The notes: generated by a model from the sequence alone, not told the origin. DNA of 64,000 nt from Clostridia bacterium (GCA_017434895.1 JAFSGB010000031.1:1-64000); one strand, 5' to 3'; counted from the first letter of the stretch, positions 31,802 through 41,554 are shown. Numbers and translations are program-made.

Positions 31802-34126
31802 TTATAGCATTTTGATTTTGCAGTCCAAGCTTTCTGCTAAATTTAGAATTGATTTATGACAGGTAAACATTATTGCTTGGTTGTCTTCTAAATAATCCTT
31901 TAAAAACTCTAATGTAGCCTTGGCTCTTGTGTCGTCGTACTGGGTGAGGGTATCATCCAAAAAGAGAGGTAAATTTTCACCTAAAAGCTTGGCGACTGCA
32001 AGACGAACACTTAGGTATGCTTGGTCAAAGGTGCCGCTGCTTAAATATTCCGCCTCTCGGCTTATGGGGTTTGACTGCTCCTCTACATTAAGGCCAAAGG
32101 ATTTTGAAACGGTCATATTACGGTATTTACCCTTTGTGAGTCGGGCGAAAATTTCAGCCGACTCTTTTTCTAAAGCTGAGCCGTACCCCGACCGTAGCTC
32201 GGCAAAGCTTTCTTTTAGTGTTTCTAAAGCAATGTCGACACTGTCGCAAAAATCCTTTTTAGAATAAAGGGCGGCTTTAAGCTCGTAAAGCTTTGCCTTT
32301 AGAACATCGGGATTTTCAATTCCCGAGAGCATTGCCTTAAGCTCGGTAGCGGCAATATCCTCTTTGCGGTTGCGTTCTGTTATCTGCTTTTGCAGAGCCT
32401 CAAATTTAATCCTAATGCCTTCAAAATCTTCGCCATTTTCAAGCGTTGTATCAATTTTACTGAGCTTGACTTTCGCTTCCTCATAGGTGATGTTATTAAG
32501 GTCACGAAGCAAGAAGCTAATTTGATTTTTAAGCTCCTTTTGCTTTACTGCGGCGGTTTCAAGCAAAGCGATTGTTTCCTCAATGCTTGTGCTTTGCTTT
32601 GAAAGTTTACCGATTAATGACTCAAACTCGAGCTTTAGAGAATTTTGCTCTTGTATTAAAACGTTAAGCTCATTTTCGCAAAGGACAAGCTTTGAACGCT
32701 GTGATTCGATAACCTCGGCATTAGAGGTGTTGGCAAGGCGGATTGCCTCAAGCTTGGTTTTTTTGTCACCTATTTGGCTTTTTAAATCCTCGGCGTGGGT
32801 TGTTTGGCTGTCCAAAACATTTTGCAAGTGTTCAAGCTCTGCTTTAATAAGCTCTGACTTTTTGTTTGATTTTAAAACAAAGCTCAAAACAATGAAAATT
32901 ATGCCCAATGCGGTAAAAGGTATAGTGGAAATAGGCGAAATAAAGAACATAAAACCGCAAATTGCAAGCGAGCATAAGCCTAAAATTAAAAGCGTGGGAT
33001 TGAAGCTTGGTTTAGTGTTTTGGCTTATATCGGTCAGCTCGTCAATTTTTTGTTTGGTTTCATTTTTCTTGTTATTTAAGGAAACTAAATTACTGTCAAG
33101 GACTTCTAAATCGGCGGTTAGCTTTTCGGGGGTTTCGTCTGTGCTTAGCTTTGCACCATTAAGGAGTGTATCTAGCTGATTTTTAATGAAATCGGCTTCG
33201 TTTTTCTTTGCTTCTGCCTTAGTTTTGATGCCTTCAAGCTTAGAAAGATAAAACTTAATGCCTCTCAAAAAGCTTTCGTCGGCAGGTGTACCGTCCGAAA
33301 GGGTTAGCTCTGCCTTTATATCCTCAAGATTTTCCTTAGCTTCAACAAATTCGGCAAGCTTACGGGCATTTTTGACATCGTTTTCTTTGCTTAATTCAGC
33401 CTTTAAAATTTTCAATTCTTGAGACAAACGCTTTGTTTCCTCAATATGGGAAAGAAGTGCTTTTTTGCCTTCAGAATAACGGTTGTTGGCGTTAACGCTT
33501 GTTTGAAGCTTGGCCTCCAATTCTTTTGCCAAAACAGAGCCCTTGTAGTATTCGCCTGCCTTACCGCTTTTGGAAATAAGTGCGTACCTTGGTTTTTCCA
33601 GTCTGGCACTTACCTGTTCGAGAGACACCTTTTCGTCACCAGTGGAGACCATATTGGAAAGTCTGGCATTAAGCTCGCTTTCGGCACCGATATCACTGTC
33701 GGGAAAGCCTAGCTGACCTATAAAAATACTACGCTCGAAGGCGGCGGAGGAAAGCCCGAAAAGTCTGTTCCCTATATCACTTTCGGCAGAAACCTTTTCG
33801 CCTAAGGACATATCGGTAAGGCTTACCTTGTCGGTGGAGTTGGATTTTTTAAACTCACGCTCTAATTTATAGAGCTTTCCGTCATTTTCAAATTCAATAA
33901 TACCCGCCATTTGACTGCCGTCCCATGGGGTGTATTTTTTTCTAAGGTTGTTAGAAAGCAACTGCCCCGAGTAGGTGCTGCCATAAAACATCATTTTAAT
34001 AAATGACATAATTGTGGTTTTGCCCTGCTCGTTTTCACCGTAAATACAGTTTAGACCGTCGGAAAAATCAAGTTCTTTATCTTTAAGACCGCCAAAGGAG
34101 ATAATGTGAATTTTATTAATTTTCAT
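31802..34126 (-). CDS. yhaN: YhaN-like SMC/Rad50-type AAA ATPase
   Basis: 774 aa from ATG 34126, preceded by GGGAGGT. Walker A YGENEQGKTT near residue 30, long coiled coils (about 180-380 and 410-640), signature SSGTFDQAYLSVRLA and Walker B LPLFLDDTLTQYDD in the last 100 residues. Two hydrophobic segments sit midway (ILGLCSLAICGFMFFI, then FTALGIIFIVLSFVL), unlike classical SbcC but seen in YhaN-type proteins. It partners with the nuclease encoded immediately upstream (11-bp overlap) in an SbcCD/Mre11-Rad50-like complex. Confidence 0.87.
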   Translation of the reverse strand: MKINKIHIISFGGLKDKELDFSDGLNCIYGENEQGKTTIMSFIKMMFYGSTYSGQLLSNNLRKKYTPWDGSQMAGIIEFENDGKLYKLEREFKKSNSTDKVSLTDMSLGEKVSAESDIGNRLFGLSSAAFERSIFIGQLGFPDSDIGAESELNARLSNMVSTGDEKVSLEQVSARLEKPRYALISKSGKAGEYYKGSVLAKELEAKLQTSVNANNRYSEGKKALLSHIEETKRLSQELKILKAELSKENDVKNARKLAEFVEAKENLEDIKAELTLSDGTPADESFLRGIKFYLSKLEGIKTKAEAKKNEADFIKNQLDTLLNGAKLSTDETPEKLTADLEVLDSNLVSLNNKKNETKQKIDELTDISQNTKPSFNPTLLILGLCSLAICGFMFFISPISTIPFTALGIIFIVLSFVLKSNKKSELIKAELEHLQNVLDSQTTHAEDLKSQIGDKKTKLEAIRLANTSNAEVIESQRSKLVLCENELNVLIQEQNSLKLEFESLIGKLSKQSTSIEETIALLETAAVKQKELKNQISFLLRDLNNITYEEAKVKLSKIDTTLENGEDFEGIRIKFEALQKQITERNRKEDIAATELKAMLSGIENPDVLKAKLYELKAALYSKKDFCDSVDIALETLKESFAELRSGYGSALEKESAEIFARLTKGKYRNMTVSKSFGLNVEEQSNPISREAEYLSSGTFDQAYLSVRLAVAKLLGENLPLFLDDTLTQYDDTRAKATLEFLKDYLEDNQAIMFTCHKSILNLAESLDCKIKML

Positions 34127-35234
34127 CAAATTTTACCTCCCCCGAAAACGCCTTAAGCCCTAGCTTTAATGCGGTTTCATACTTTTCCTTGTCCTCGGCA
34201 TTTTGGATTTTACTGAGCATTTTTTTTACGAAAATCCCTTTCAAACTTTGCTCCTTTGAAAGGGCGTCAAGATCGAGTCTTGGCTCGGTTTTGTCACTTA
34301 GCTTTGCAAAGTAGAGCTTTTCGTTAAGTCTGGTAGTAATACCGTCAAGGTCAAGCTCGGCTTCGGGGTCAATACTGCCAACAAGCTCAATTTTATAAAG
34401 ATTTTCGGCAAAATTTTCTCCGTATTTATTTTTAAGGCAGTTTAAAATGTAATTTGCCGAAAGATTGTTTTCGCTAATATCAAGCTTTTCGATAATGTGT
34501 TGACGGCGGGCAGTAGGAACAAACTCTAAACTACAAAATCCCTTGCCGACCTCACCCATTAAAACGCCCTTTTGGTCTAATTCGTCAAAGCCTTGACCCT
34601 CGGGACAACCTGAATAGGCAAAATAGGTGTCACCTATCTTGCCGATATCACTTCTTTTGTGAATGTGACCGAGAGCTATATAGTCCATTTTAGAGGCTTC
34701 GATATATTCCTTGGAAATTGCATTGTAGGGGGAGTCGGGATGACCGCCCAATTCTCCGTGGAGTAGTGCAATGTTAATAACATTATCCTCGGGCGGAATA
34801 AGTGTGGGTGCAGGTTTACCCGTTAAAAATGCAGAGCTAAACGACCTGCCGTAAACACGCAAATTAAGCTCGGGAAATTTTATAACGGATTCCTCACTGC
34901 CCAAAACATAAAGGTTTTGAGGAAGCATGGTAGAGGAAAAATGAGAACGAGGGTCAAGCGGGTCGTGGTTTCCGCCGATGTAAACCACCTTTAGGTTTTC
35001 GGCAGACTTGATTTTTGAAACGACACTGTCGAAAAAGTTTTTTTCAACATTATTAGAATGAAAAAGGTCGCCTGCGATAAGCAAAATTTGAACACCATTT
35101 TCTACGCACAAATCGACAATTTTTTCAAAGGTTAAAAGGGTCTCCCGTCGTCTGCTTTCGGCCCTAAACCCCAAAAAGCTTTCCTCGGCACCTATATGAA
35201 CATCCGCACAATGCAGAATTTTTACACTTTCCAT
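34116..35234 (-). CDS. yhaO: YhaO-like DNA repair exonuclease (SbcD/Mre11 family)
   Basis: 372 aa. Calcineurin-like phosphoesterase with all metal motifs: HCADVHIGA, IAGDLFHSNN, YIGGNHDPLD, ALLHGELGG and ALGHIHKR. C-terminal domain after about 270 contacts the ATPase in this family. Acts on DNA ends or hairpins as manganese-dependent nuclease (family knowledge). Start ATG behind AAGGAG. Promoter at 35263-35291; forms a two-gene operon with yhaN. Confidence 0.9.
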   Translation of the reverse strand: MESVKILHCADVHIGAEESFLGFRAESRRRETLLTFEKIVDLCVENGVQILLIAGDLFHSNNVEKNFFDSVVSKIKSAENLKVVYIGGNHDPLDPRSHFSSTMLPQNLYVLGSEESVIKFPELNLRVYGRSFSSAFLTGKPAPTLIPPEDNVINIALLHGELGGHPDSPYNAISKEYIEASKMDYIALGHIHKRSDIGKIGDTYFAYSGCPEGQGFDELDQKGVLMGEVGKGFCSLEFVPTARRQHIIEKLDISENNLSANYILNCLKNKYGENFAENLYKIELVGSIDPEAELDLDGITTRLNEKLYFAKLSDKTEPRLDLDALSKEQSLKGIFVKKMLSKIQNAEDKEKYETALKLGLKAFSGEVKFDEN

Positions 35235-35262
35235 AGAATTTCTCCTTAAACTTCATACTAAA

Positions 35263-35291
35263 ATTTTAACATTATTCTACATAATATTCAA
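35263..35291 (-). promoter_or_regulatory. Promoter of yhaON
   Basis: Minus strand: -35 TTGAAT (35291-35286), 17-bp spacer ending TGT, -10 TAAAAT (35268-35263). Confidence 0.7.
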
Positions 35292-35315
35292 GTCTTTTGT
35301 TCACAGTTTATTTAA

Positions 35316-35344
35316 TTGACTTTTGAGCGGAATAATAGTAAAAT
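35316..35344 (+). promoter_or_regulatory. Promoter of the HPr-like/pcrA operon
   Basis: -35 TTGACT (35316-35321), 17-bp spacer, -10 TAAAAT (35339-35344). Confidence 0.75.
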
Positions 35345-35380
35345 TAATAACAGTGAACTTCTTTATGGAGGACGTTTAAA

Positions 35381-35620
35381 ATGGAAAAGTACATAAAGCT
35401 TAACACCATAGACGAGGTAAAGCAGTTTGTGGCAATTACCTCCTCAAAGGATTATGATATAAAGCTGGAAGCAAAAAACACTTTAGTTGATGCAAAATCG
35501 GTTATGTGCATTTTAGGGCTTGATTTAACTAAGCCCATAAAGCTAAAGGCGGACTGCAAGGCAGAGGGGGAGCTACTCCACCAATTAAAGCCCTTTTTAT
35601 GGCAATTTCTTAAAAAATAG
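35381..35620 (+). CDS. HPr-like protein lacking the phosphocarrier histidine
   Basis: 79 aa; ATG after TGGAGGA. Fits the HPr fold length and ends of the PTS phosphocarrier family. The regulatory-serine region DAKSVMCILGLDL matches the Ser46 motif of HPr (Ser40 here), but the GxHARPA loop with catalytic His15 is absent and no His occurs in the first 60 residues. It therefore cannot carry a PTS phosphate by the normal route. This recalls Bacillus Crh (His15 replaced, Ser46 kept), a catabolite-repression cofactor, although Crh is otherwise much closer to HPr. 11 bp upstream of pcrA. Confidence 0.72.
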   Translation: MEKYIKLNTIDEVKQFVAITSSKDYDIKLEAKNTLVDAKSVMCILGLDLTKPIKLKADCKAEGELLHQLKPFLWQFLKK

Positions 35621-35631
35621 TGGAGACTTAA

Positions 35632-38019
35632 ATGAACTACACAGAGCTTAGGAAAAACGTAATCAAAAAATATTTTAATAATATGAATGACCGACAGTTT
35701 GAGGCGATAACCAAGGTGGATGGCCCACTTTTGGTGCTTGCGGGAGCGGGAAGCGGTAAGACCACAGTGCTTGTTAACCGAATTTTAAATCTTGTGAAAT
35801 TCGGAGCTGCCCCTGATTGTGAAACTGTACCGAATGATGCCGATTTTGACATTAGTGCAGGTCTTGATTTTTTGGACGGCAAGAAAGACGATTTACCAAA
35901 CGGTGCCTTTAGCATTAACGCACCGAAGCCGTGGGAAATTTTGGCTATTACCTTTACCAACAAGGCGGCAGGTGAGCTTAAAGAAAGAATTATCAACCGC
36001 TTAGGTGATGAGGGTAGCGGCGTTTGGGCGGGTACATTCCATTCTATTTGCGGAAAAATTCTCAGAACAAACGGCAATGCCGAGCGGTTAGGCTACACAA
36101 CCCGTTTTACGATTTACGATACCGACGACCAACGCAGACTTATGAAAAGTATTATGAAAGAACATAATATCGATGAAAAGTTTGTACCCCACAAGTCGGT
36201 TTTGGCAGCAATTTCATCTGCAAAGGATAAGCTGATTTCCCCTGATGAGTTTGCATCACAAAATAGCTTTGATTTTCGACAAAAAACCGTTGCTCAGCTT
36301 TACATTCTTTACCAAAAGGCACTTAAAAAGGCTGATGCTATGGATTTTGATGATATGATTGTAAACACAGTGGAGCTTTTAGATAAAAATGCCGATGTGC
36401 TTGATTACTATAAAAATAAATTTAAGTATGTTATGGTGGACGAGTATCAGGATACTAACTATGCACAGTATGTTCTCGTAAGTCTGCTGGCCAGTGGGAG
36501 AGATAATCTTTGTGTTGTGGGTGACGATGACCAGAGTATTTACCGTTTCCGCGGCGCTACAATCGAAAATATTTTAAACTTTGAGGATGAATACAAGGAC
36601 GCCGTCACCATTCGCTTGGAGCAAAACTACCGTTCTACCGCTAATATTTTATCGGCGGCGAATAGGGTTATCGCCAACAATAAGGGCAGAAAGGGTAAAA
36701 CCCTTTGGACTGATAACGGCGACGGAAGCTTAATTACAGTGCATACTGCTGCCGACGAGCGTGAGGAAGCCCGTTTTGTTGTGGACAGTATTTTAGAAAA
36801 TGTAAGTGACGGAGAAAAATACTGTGACCATGCTATTCTTTACCGAATGAACGCCCAGTCAAACGTACTGGAAAATGTACTTGCCAGAAGCGGTATACCT
36901 TACAAGGTAATAGGGGGTACCAGATTCTACGACCGCAAGGAAATTAAGGATGTTGTATCCTATCTGCACCTTATCAACAACAACCGCGATGATATTCGTT
37001 TGAGACGAATTATAAATGAGCCTAAGCGTGCTATCGGCGAGACTACGGTTTCCAAGGCCGCAGAAATTGCCAATCAGTTAGGAATTTCAATTTACGAAGT
37101 GCTTAAAAGCGCCGACGAATATGCACCTCTTTCAAGAGCCTCGGCAAAAATCAAAATGTTTTGCGATATAATCGATAAATTGACCGAGCTTTCCGAGACC
37201 CTTTCTATCAGCGAGCTTTTTCAACAAATTTTAGACCTTACGGGTTACATACGTGCTTTCGAAGCTGATGGGGAGGAGGGGCAAGACCGCATTGATAACG
37301 TTAAGGAATTTGCCTCCAGCATTGCCCAGTACGAGCTTGAAAATGACGAGCCGACTCTTTCGGATTTTTTGGAGCAGTTATCCCTTATCAGTGATATTGA
37401 TTCTCTTGATACCGACAGTGACCGAGTAGTTCTTATGACAATACACTCGGCAAAGGGTCTTGAGTTTAAGAATGTTTATTTAGTAGGACTGGAGGAGGGA
37501 ATCTTCCCCGGCAACCAGTCGATTTACGGCGGTACAGAGGAAATTGAGGAGGAACGGCGACTGGCCTACGTTGCAATAACTAGAGCAAAGCGTAATTTAT
37601 ATATTACAAATGCCGCCACTCGTCTGATTTTCGGCAGTACAACGAGAAATTTACCCTCGCGATTTTTAAAGGAAATACCGACCGAGTTTTGCAATGTGAG
37701 TTCTGCGGTGCAAAGCTATAATTTCTATAATAACAATCACTCCTTCGACACGGGTTATAGCTACAGTACTTCAAAAGCAAAGCCGACGGTTTCTACGGTT
37801 ACCAATGCTAAAAGCTTTGCAAGCTCCTTTGCTACTGCTAAAAGTACAATCTCAAGCAGCAACTATTCTGTGGGTCAGCGTGTTTCTCATAAAACCTTTG
37901 GTGAGGGTATGATATTAAATGTTATCCCAATGGGAGCGGACACTATGCTCGAAATCGCTTTCTATAATGTGGGCACTAAAAAGATTATGGCAAATTATGC
38001 CAAACTGACTATTCTTTAA
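35632..38019 (+). CDS. pcrA: UvrD/PcrA-type DNA helicase
   Basis: 795 aa. Superfamily 1A motifs: Q motif NDRQFEAI, Walker A AGAGSGKTT, Ia ITFTNKAA, II VDEYQDTN, III GDDDQSIYRFRGA, IV EQNYRS, V TIHSAKGLEF and VI AYVAITRAK. A roughly 40-residue insert after motif I (acidic, about 62-105) is longer than in Bacillus PcrA. The C-terminus has a Ser/Thr-rich linker and a Tudor-like end (GQRVSHKTFGEGMIL) that in PcrA binds RNA polymerase. Role: replication and transcription-coupled repair. Confidence 0.94.
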   Translation: MNYTELRKNVIKKYFNNMNDRQFEAITKVDGPLLVLAGAGSGKTTVLVNRILNLVKFGAAPDCETVPNDADFDISAGLDFLDGKKDDLPNGAFSINAPKPWEILAITFTNKAAGELKERIINRLGDEGSGVWAGTFHSICGKILRTNGNAERLGYTTRFTIYDTDDQRRLMKSIMKEHNIDEKFVPHKSVLAAISSAKDKLISPDEFASQNSFDFRQKTVAQLYILYQKALKKADAMDFDDMIVNTVELLDKNADVLDYYKNKFKYVMVDEYQDTNYAQYVLVSLLASGRDNLCVVGDDDQSIYRFRGATIENILNFEDEYKDAVTIRLEQNYRSTANILSAANRVIANNKGRKGKTLWTDNGDGSLITVHTAADEREEARFVVDSILENVSDGEKYCDHAILYRMNAQSNVLENVLARSGIPYKVIGGTRFYDRKEIKDVVSYLHLINNNRDDIRLRRIINEPKRAIGETTVSKAAEIANQLGISIYEVLKSADEYAPLSRASAKIKMFCDIIDKLTELSETLSISELFQQILDLTGYIRAFEADGEEGQDRIDNVKEFASSIAQYELENDEPTLSDFLEQLSLISDIDSLDTDSDRVVLMTIHSAKGLEFKNVYLVGLEEGIFPGNQSIYGGTEEIEEERRLAYVAITRAKRNLYITNAATRLIFGSTTRNLPSRFLKEIPTEFCNVSSAVQSYNFYNNNHSFDTGYSYSTSKAKPTVSTVTNAKSFASSFATAKSTISSSNYSVGQRVSHKTFGEGMILNVIPMGADTMLEIAFYNVGTKKIMANYAKLTIL

Positions 38020-38032
38020 GGGAGGACAAAAA

Positions 38033-38824
38033 ATGTCTGTTGCAAGTAATGTAGTAAAGCAAACGGCAAAAACCGCTTTAAAAGGGAATTTTTTAAAGGC
38101 TGTTATCGCTTCGCTTATTGTGGTATTCACTTGGATTTTAAGCACTAATTTGGCGGGCCTTTTAGAAATTGCTGCAGGTCAAATAGCAGCGAAAATTCTT
38201 AATGCCGCTATGCTGCTGTTTCTTTTATTGCCTACTGCTTTAGGTCTGTTAAGATACATTTGGCGTATGCTTTTTTCGGCCTGTGATAGTCCTATTTCGG
38301 TCTTTTATTGGTTTTCTGAAAAGTCTCTTTATTTAAGAGCAATGAAATTGATGTTCAACATCGTTTTAAGGGCGGCTATTTGGCTTTTAATTTTTAATAT
38401 TCCTTCAATTTTACTCTTTGTACTTTCCAAAAGCTCGGTTTTTGAGTTGATTGGAATGGCTCCGCCCTTATGGACTGCTAATTTGGGATTTTATCCGCCG
38501 CTTTTAAGAAATATTTCTTTTGTTGTGGTTTTCTTTATAATGCTTAAGTATTATATGGCACCATGGCTTATAATTGCCGATGAAAATATGGAGGTAGGAG
38601 AGGCGATTTTCAAGTCCTCGGTTATTGCAAGAAAAACTTCGTTTGACTTTTTGGGGTTGATTTTAAGCTCGCTTGGTTGGATTGTCTTGTCGATTTTTAT
38701 ATTGCCGCAGCCCTTTACGTTACCACTCATTTTAAGTTATGTCGCAGTGCATATCCGTTTTTCTGTGGCAGAGTACAATCAGCATATAGAAAATTTAAAA
38801 TTCACCGAGGCAGGGTTTATTTAA
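38033..38824 (+). CDS. Multi-pass membrane protein (DUF975-like)
   Basis: 263 aa, five or six hydrophobic segments (for example AVIASLIVVFTWIL and AAMLLFLLLPTALGLL). The N-terminal TAKTALKGNFLKAVIAS resembles the start of DUF975-type integral membrane proteins. No catalytic motif is seen. ATG behind GGGAGGACA; the stop overlaps maf by 1 bp. Function unknown. Confidence 0.7.
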   Translation: MSVASNVVKQTAKTALKGNFLKAVIASLIVVFTWILSTNLAGLLEIAAGQIAAKILNAAMLLFLLLPTALGLLRYIWRMLFSACDSPISVFYWFSEKSLYLRAMKLMFNIVLRAAIWLLIFNIPSILLFVLSKSSVFELIGMAPPLWTANLGFYPPLLRNISFVVVFFIMLKYYMAPWLIIADENMEVGEAIFKSSVIARKTSFDFLGLILSSLGWIVLSIFILPQPFTLPLILSYVAVHIRFSVAEYNQHIENLKFTEAGFI

Positions 38825-39378
38825 TGGAGAAAGCGTTAATTTTAGCCTCGGCTTCCCCTCGCAGACGGGAGCTTTTGTCGCTTATAACCGATAAATTTAC
38901 GATTTTACCATCCGATGCCAATGAGGTAGTTCCAAGCAGTGTCAGTGCCGATAAAACTGCTGAATATTTGGCATGTTTAAAGGCAAAGTCAGTGGCTGAA
39001 AAACATCCCCAGAGTATCGTTTTGGGTGCGGATACCTGTGTAGTTCTTGCTGACGAAATTTTGGGCAAGCCTAAAAACAAAGACGATGCCCGCCGAATGT
39101 TGCGAATGCTTTCGGGAAAAGTACATAAAGTGATTACAGGCTGTGCTATTGCAGAAAACAAAAAAACAACTTCATTTTCTGTAGAAACCGAGGTGGAGTT
39201 TTACCCCTTAACCGACACAGAAATAGAGGAATACATTAACACTACAGAGCCTTACGATAAGGCGGGCGGCTACGGCATACAAGGAAAAGCTTCCCTTTTT
39301 GTCAAGGGAATAAATGGCGATTACTTTAATGTAGTGGGTCTGCCGGTGGCAGAGCTTAGTCGAAAATTAACAATTTAA
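38824..39378 (+). CDS. maf: Maf-type nucleoside triphosphate pyrophosphatase
   Basis: 184 aa from ATG 38824 (TAATG overlap with the preceding gene); the frame's longer N-terminal part overlaps that gene and is rejected. Motifs ILASASPRRRELL, LGADTCVV, GKPKNKDDARRML, and EPYDKAGGYGIQG define Maf/YhdE, which hydrolyses dTTP, UTP and modified pyrimidine triphosphates. Ends at a bidirectional terminator. Confidence 0.94.
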   Translation: MEKALILASASPRRRELLSLITDKFTILPSDANEVVPSSVSADKTAEYLACLKAKSVAEKHPQSIVLGADTCVVLADEILGKPKNKDDARRMLRMLSGKVHKVITGCAIAENKKTTSFSVETEVEFYPLTDTEIEEYINTTEPYDKAGGYGIQGKASLFVKGINGDYFNVVGLPVAELSRKLTI

Positions 39379-39387
39379 TATAAATGT

Positions 39388-39419
39388 AATAAAAATCCAC
39401 CCGCAGGTGGATTTTTATT
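39388..39419. terminator. Bidirectional terminator between maf and ygiQ
   Basis: Perfect 14-bp stem AATAAAAATCCACC / GGTGGATTTTTATT around CGCA. Confidence 0.9.
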
Positions 39420-39439
39420 ATTGTCAGTAAGAATAATGC

Positions 39440-41305
39440 TTATTGTTTTGTGCTTTTTTTCTTGTGAACATTTCTAATTGTTTTTTTCTTTTTTTGGGGT
39501 CTTGGATTGCTCGTTCTTGCGTTGTCTGCTACAAGGCAACCCTCTCCCGTGCCTATAAGGTCAAATCTACCGCACCTTTTAAGGATAGATAAAACAATCT
39601 GGCGATTTTCAGGTTTAAAATACTGCAGCAGTGCCCGTTGTTCTGCCTTTTCCTCTGGTGTGCGGGGAACATAAACAGGCTCCAGTGTGTAGGGGTCAAA
39701 GCCGGTGTAAAACATACAGGTGGAAACCGTACCAGGTGTTGGGTAAAAGTCCTGCACTTGCTCTGGGCGGAGATGGTTTTTCTTTAAAAACAGGGATAAC
39801 TCAATAGCATCCTTAAGGGTGCTTCCTGGGTGGGAGGACATAAGATAGGGCACAAGGTACTGCTTTTTGTCAATGCTTTTGGTAAGCTCATAAAACCGCT
39901 TTTCAAACCTCTTGTAAACACTGATTTTAGGCTTGCCCATATACCTTAAAACATTGTCGGAGCAGTGCTCGGGAGCTACCTTTAGCTGACCGCTTGTGTG
40001 GTGGGTTACAAGCTCCTTAAAAAAGGTTTCGTCCTCGTCGGCTATTAGGTAATCAAACCGAATACCCGAGCGGATAAATACCTTTTTAACCTTTGGAAGC
40101 TTTCGTAACTCTTGTAGAAGTTGCAAATAATCACTGTGGTCAACCTTAATGGCAGGACACATTGTTGGCGCCAAGCACTTTTTGTCGGCACAAAGTCCTG
40201 CAGTTTTTTGCTTTTCGCAAGAGCGAAAGCGGAAATTAGCGGTAGGACCGCCAACATCGTGAATGTAGCCCTTAAAATCGGGCATCTCGGTTATTTTTTT
40301 AGCCTCGCCAATTACCGATTGGTGGCTTCTTGCCGAAATACTTCTGCCTTGGTGATATGCCAATGCACAAAAGTTGCAAGCACCAAAGCAACCGCGGTTA
40401 TGTATCAGCGAAAATTTAACCTCGGCAATGGCGGGAACACCGCCCAACGCCTCGTATGATGGGTGGTAGTCCCTCATATAGGCAAAAGAATAAACCTCGT
40501 CCATTTCTGCGGTTGTAAGGGGTGGCATTGGCGGGTTTTGGACTACAATTTTATTTCCGCTTTTTTGTATAATAGTTTTACCGCGAACTGCATCGTGCTC
40601 TGATTGTTGTATTCTTGTGGCAATAGCATACTGCTTTTTGGACTGGCTTACAATTTCGTAACCGGCACATTCTACAGCACCTTTAATGGGGGCGTAATTT
40701 TTACTTTCAACTGCATAGCAGGTACCGCGAATATCCTTTAAATCAGCAATACTTTCGCCGTTATTTAATCGGTTTGCAATCTCTACAATATGCTTTTCGC
40801 CCATACCGTACATAAGCAGGTCGGCGGTAGAGTCTAAGAGAATGGAGGGTCTAACCCTATCGTCCCAGTAATCATAATGAGCGAAACGGCGAAGTGAAGC
40901 CTCAACTCCGCCAATGGCAATGGGAACATCACCATAAATTTTGCGGAGTTTTTTAGTGTAAACAATAACTGCTCTGTCAGGTCGTTTACCAGCCTTACCG
41001 CCTGGAGTGTAAGCGTCATCACTGCGCTTTTTCTTGGCGGCAGTGTAGTGGGCAACCATTGAGTCAATGTTTCCTGAGTTCACAAAGAAAGCTAGTCTTG
41101 GTTTCCCAAAACGCTTGTAGTCCTCGTCGCAAACCGGTTGGGGAATAATACAAACCTTATATCCCGCATTTTCCAAAACACGGGATATAATTGCGGTGCC
41201 AAAGCTTGGATGGTCGATATAAGCGTCTCCCGTAACGATAACGAAATCGGGAACGTCCCAACCCAACGCCAGCATTTCTTTTTTCATTATAGGTAAAAAA
41301 GGCAT
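39440..41305 (-). CDS. YgiQ-family radical SAM protein
   Basis: 621 aa. Contains the N-terminal B12-binding-like domain (WDVPDFVIVTGDAYIDHPSFG, invariant in YgiQ), radical SAM cluster GCFGACNFCALAYHQ, a GGPTAN motif, and a C-terminal extension ending in a Lys-rich tail (RPQKKKKTIRNV). Family function is unresolved. Start ATG at 41305 behind TAGGATG; single-gene unit with its own promoter and terminator. Confidence 0.92.
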   Translation of the reverse strand: MPFLPIMKKEMLALGWDVPDFVIVTGDAYIDHPSFGTAIISRVLENAGYKVCIIPQPVCDEDYKRFGKPRLAFFVNSGNIDSMVAHYTAAKKKRSDDAYTPGGKAGKRPDRAVIVYTKKLRKIYGDVPIAIGGVEASLRRFAHYDYWDDRVRPSILLDSTADLLMYGMGEKHIVEIANRLNNGESIADLKDIRGTCYAVESKNYAPIKGAVECAGYEIVSQSKKQYAIATRIQQSEHDAVRGKTIIQKSGNKIVVQNPPMPPLTTAEMDEVYSFAYMRDYHPSYEALGGVPAIAEVKFSLIHNRGCFGACNFCALAYHQGRSISARSHQSVIGEAKKITEMPDFKGYIHDVGGPTANFRFRSCEKQKTAGLCADKKCLAPTMCPAIKVDHSDYLQLLQELRKLPKVKKVFIRSGIRFDYLIADEDETFFKELVTHHTSGQLKVAPEHCSDNVLRYMGKPKISVYKRFEKRFYELTKSIDKKQYLVPYLMSSHPGSTLKDAIELSLFLKKNHLRPEQVQDFYPTPGTVSTCMFYTGFDPYTLEPVYVPRTPEEKAEQRALLQYFKPENRQIVLSILKRCGRFDLIGTGEGCLVADNARTSNPRPQKKKKTIRNVHKKKSTKQ

Positions 41306-41333
41306 AAAATCATCCTAATTTTTAATATGTTTT

Positions 41334-41362
41334 ATTGTATCATAATATCTTTGAATTTACAA
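41334..41362 (-). promoter_or_regulatory. Promoter of the ygiQ-like gene
   Basis: Minus strand: -35 TTGTAA (41362-41357), 17-bp spacer ending TGA, -10 TACAAT (41339-41334). Confidence 0.6.
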
Positions 41363-41374
41363 GGCGGTAATGAA

Positions 41375-41554
41375 ATGGAAGAGAAAAGGGATATGTATAT
41401 AAATATTATAATTACCGAGGCCTTGTGTGTGGTTGTAATTTTACTTACGGTTTTAACGCTTAAATATTTCTTTAAATCAGATTTTAAGGATTTTGAAAAA
41501 TGGTATGAAAGGGAAATTACCGCCGACACCCGAATAGAAGAGGTGATAGAGTGA
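41375..41554 (+). CDS. Small single-span membrane protein, partner of the site-2 protease
   Basis: 59 aa from ATG 41375 behind AAGGCGGTAATG; the frame's extra 16 codons upstream overlap the divergent promoter. One membrane segment (about 8-28) then an acidic C-terminal tail (DFKDFEKWYEREI). No family recognised. It overlaps the S2P gene by 4 bp (GTGA), so the two are surely co-translated. In Bacillus, SpoIVFB needs the membrane partners SpoIVFA and BofA; this could be a reduced regulatory subunit. Inference from context. Confidence 0.65.
   Translation: MEEKRDMYINIIITEALCVVVILLTVLTLKYFFKSDFKDFEKWYEREITADTRIEEVIE

Noticed and set aside
32583..33179. 198-aa plus-strand ORF inside yhaN
   Set aside because: Antisense to coiled-coil and membrane-coding sequence; its hydrophobic, Ser-rich composition is a mirror effect.
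38677..38823. N-terminal extension of Maf
   Set aside because: It overlaps the membrane-protein gene; the conserved Maf start ILASASPRRREL begins a few residues after ATG 38824.
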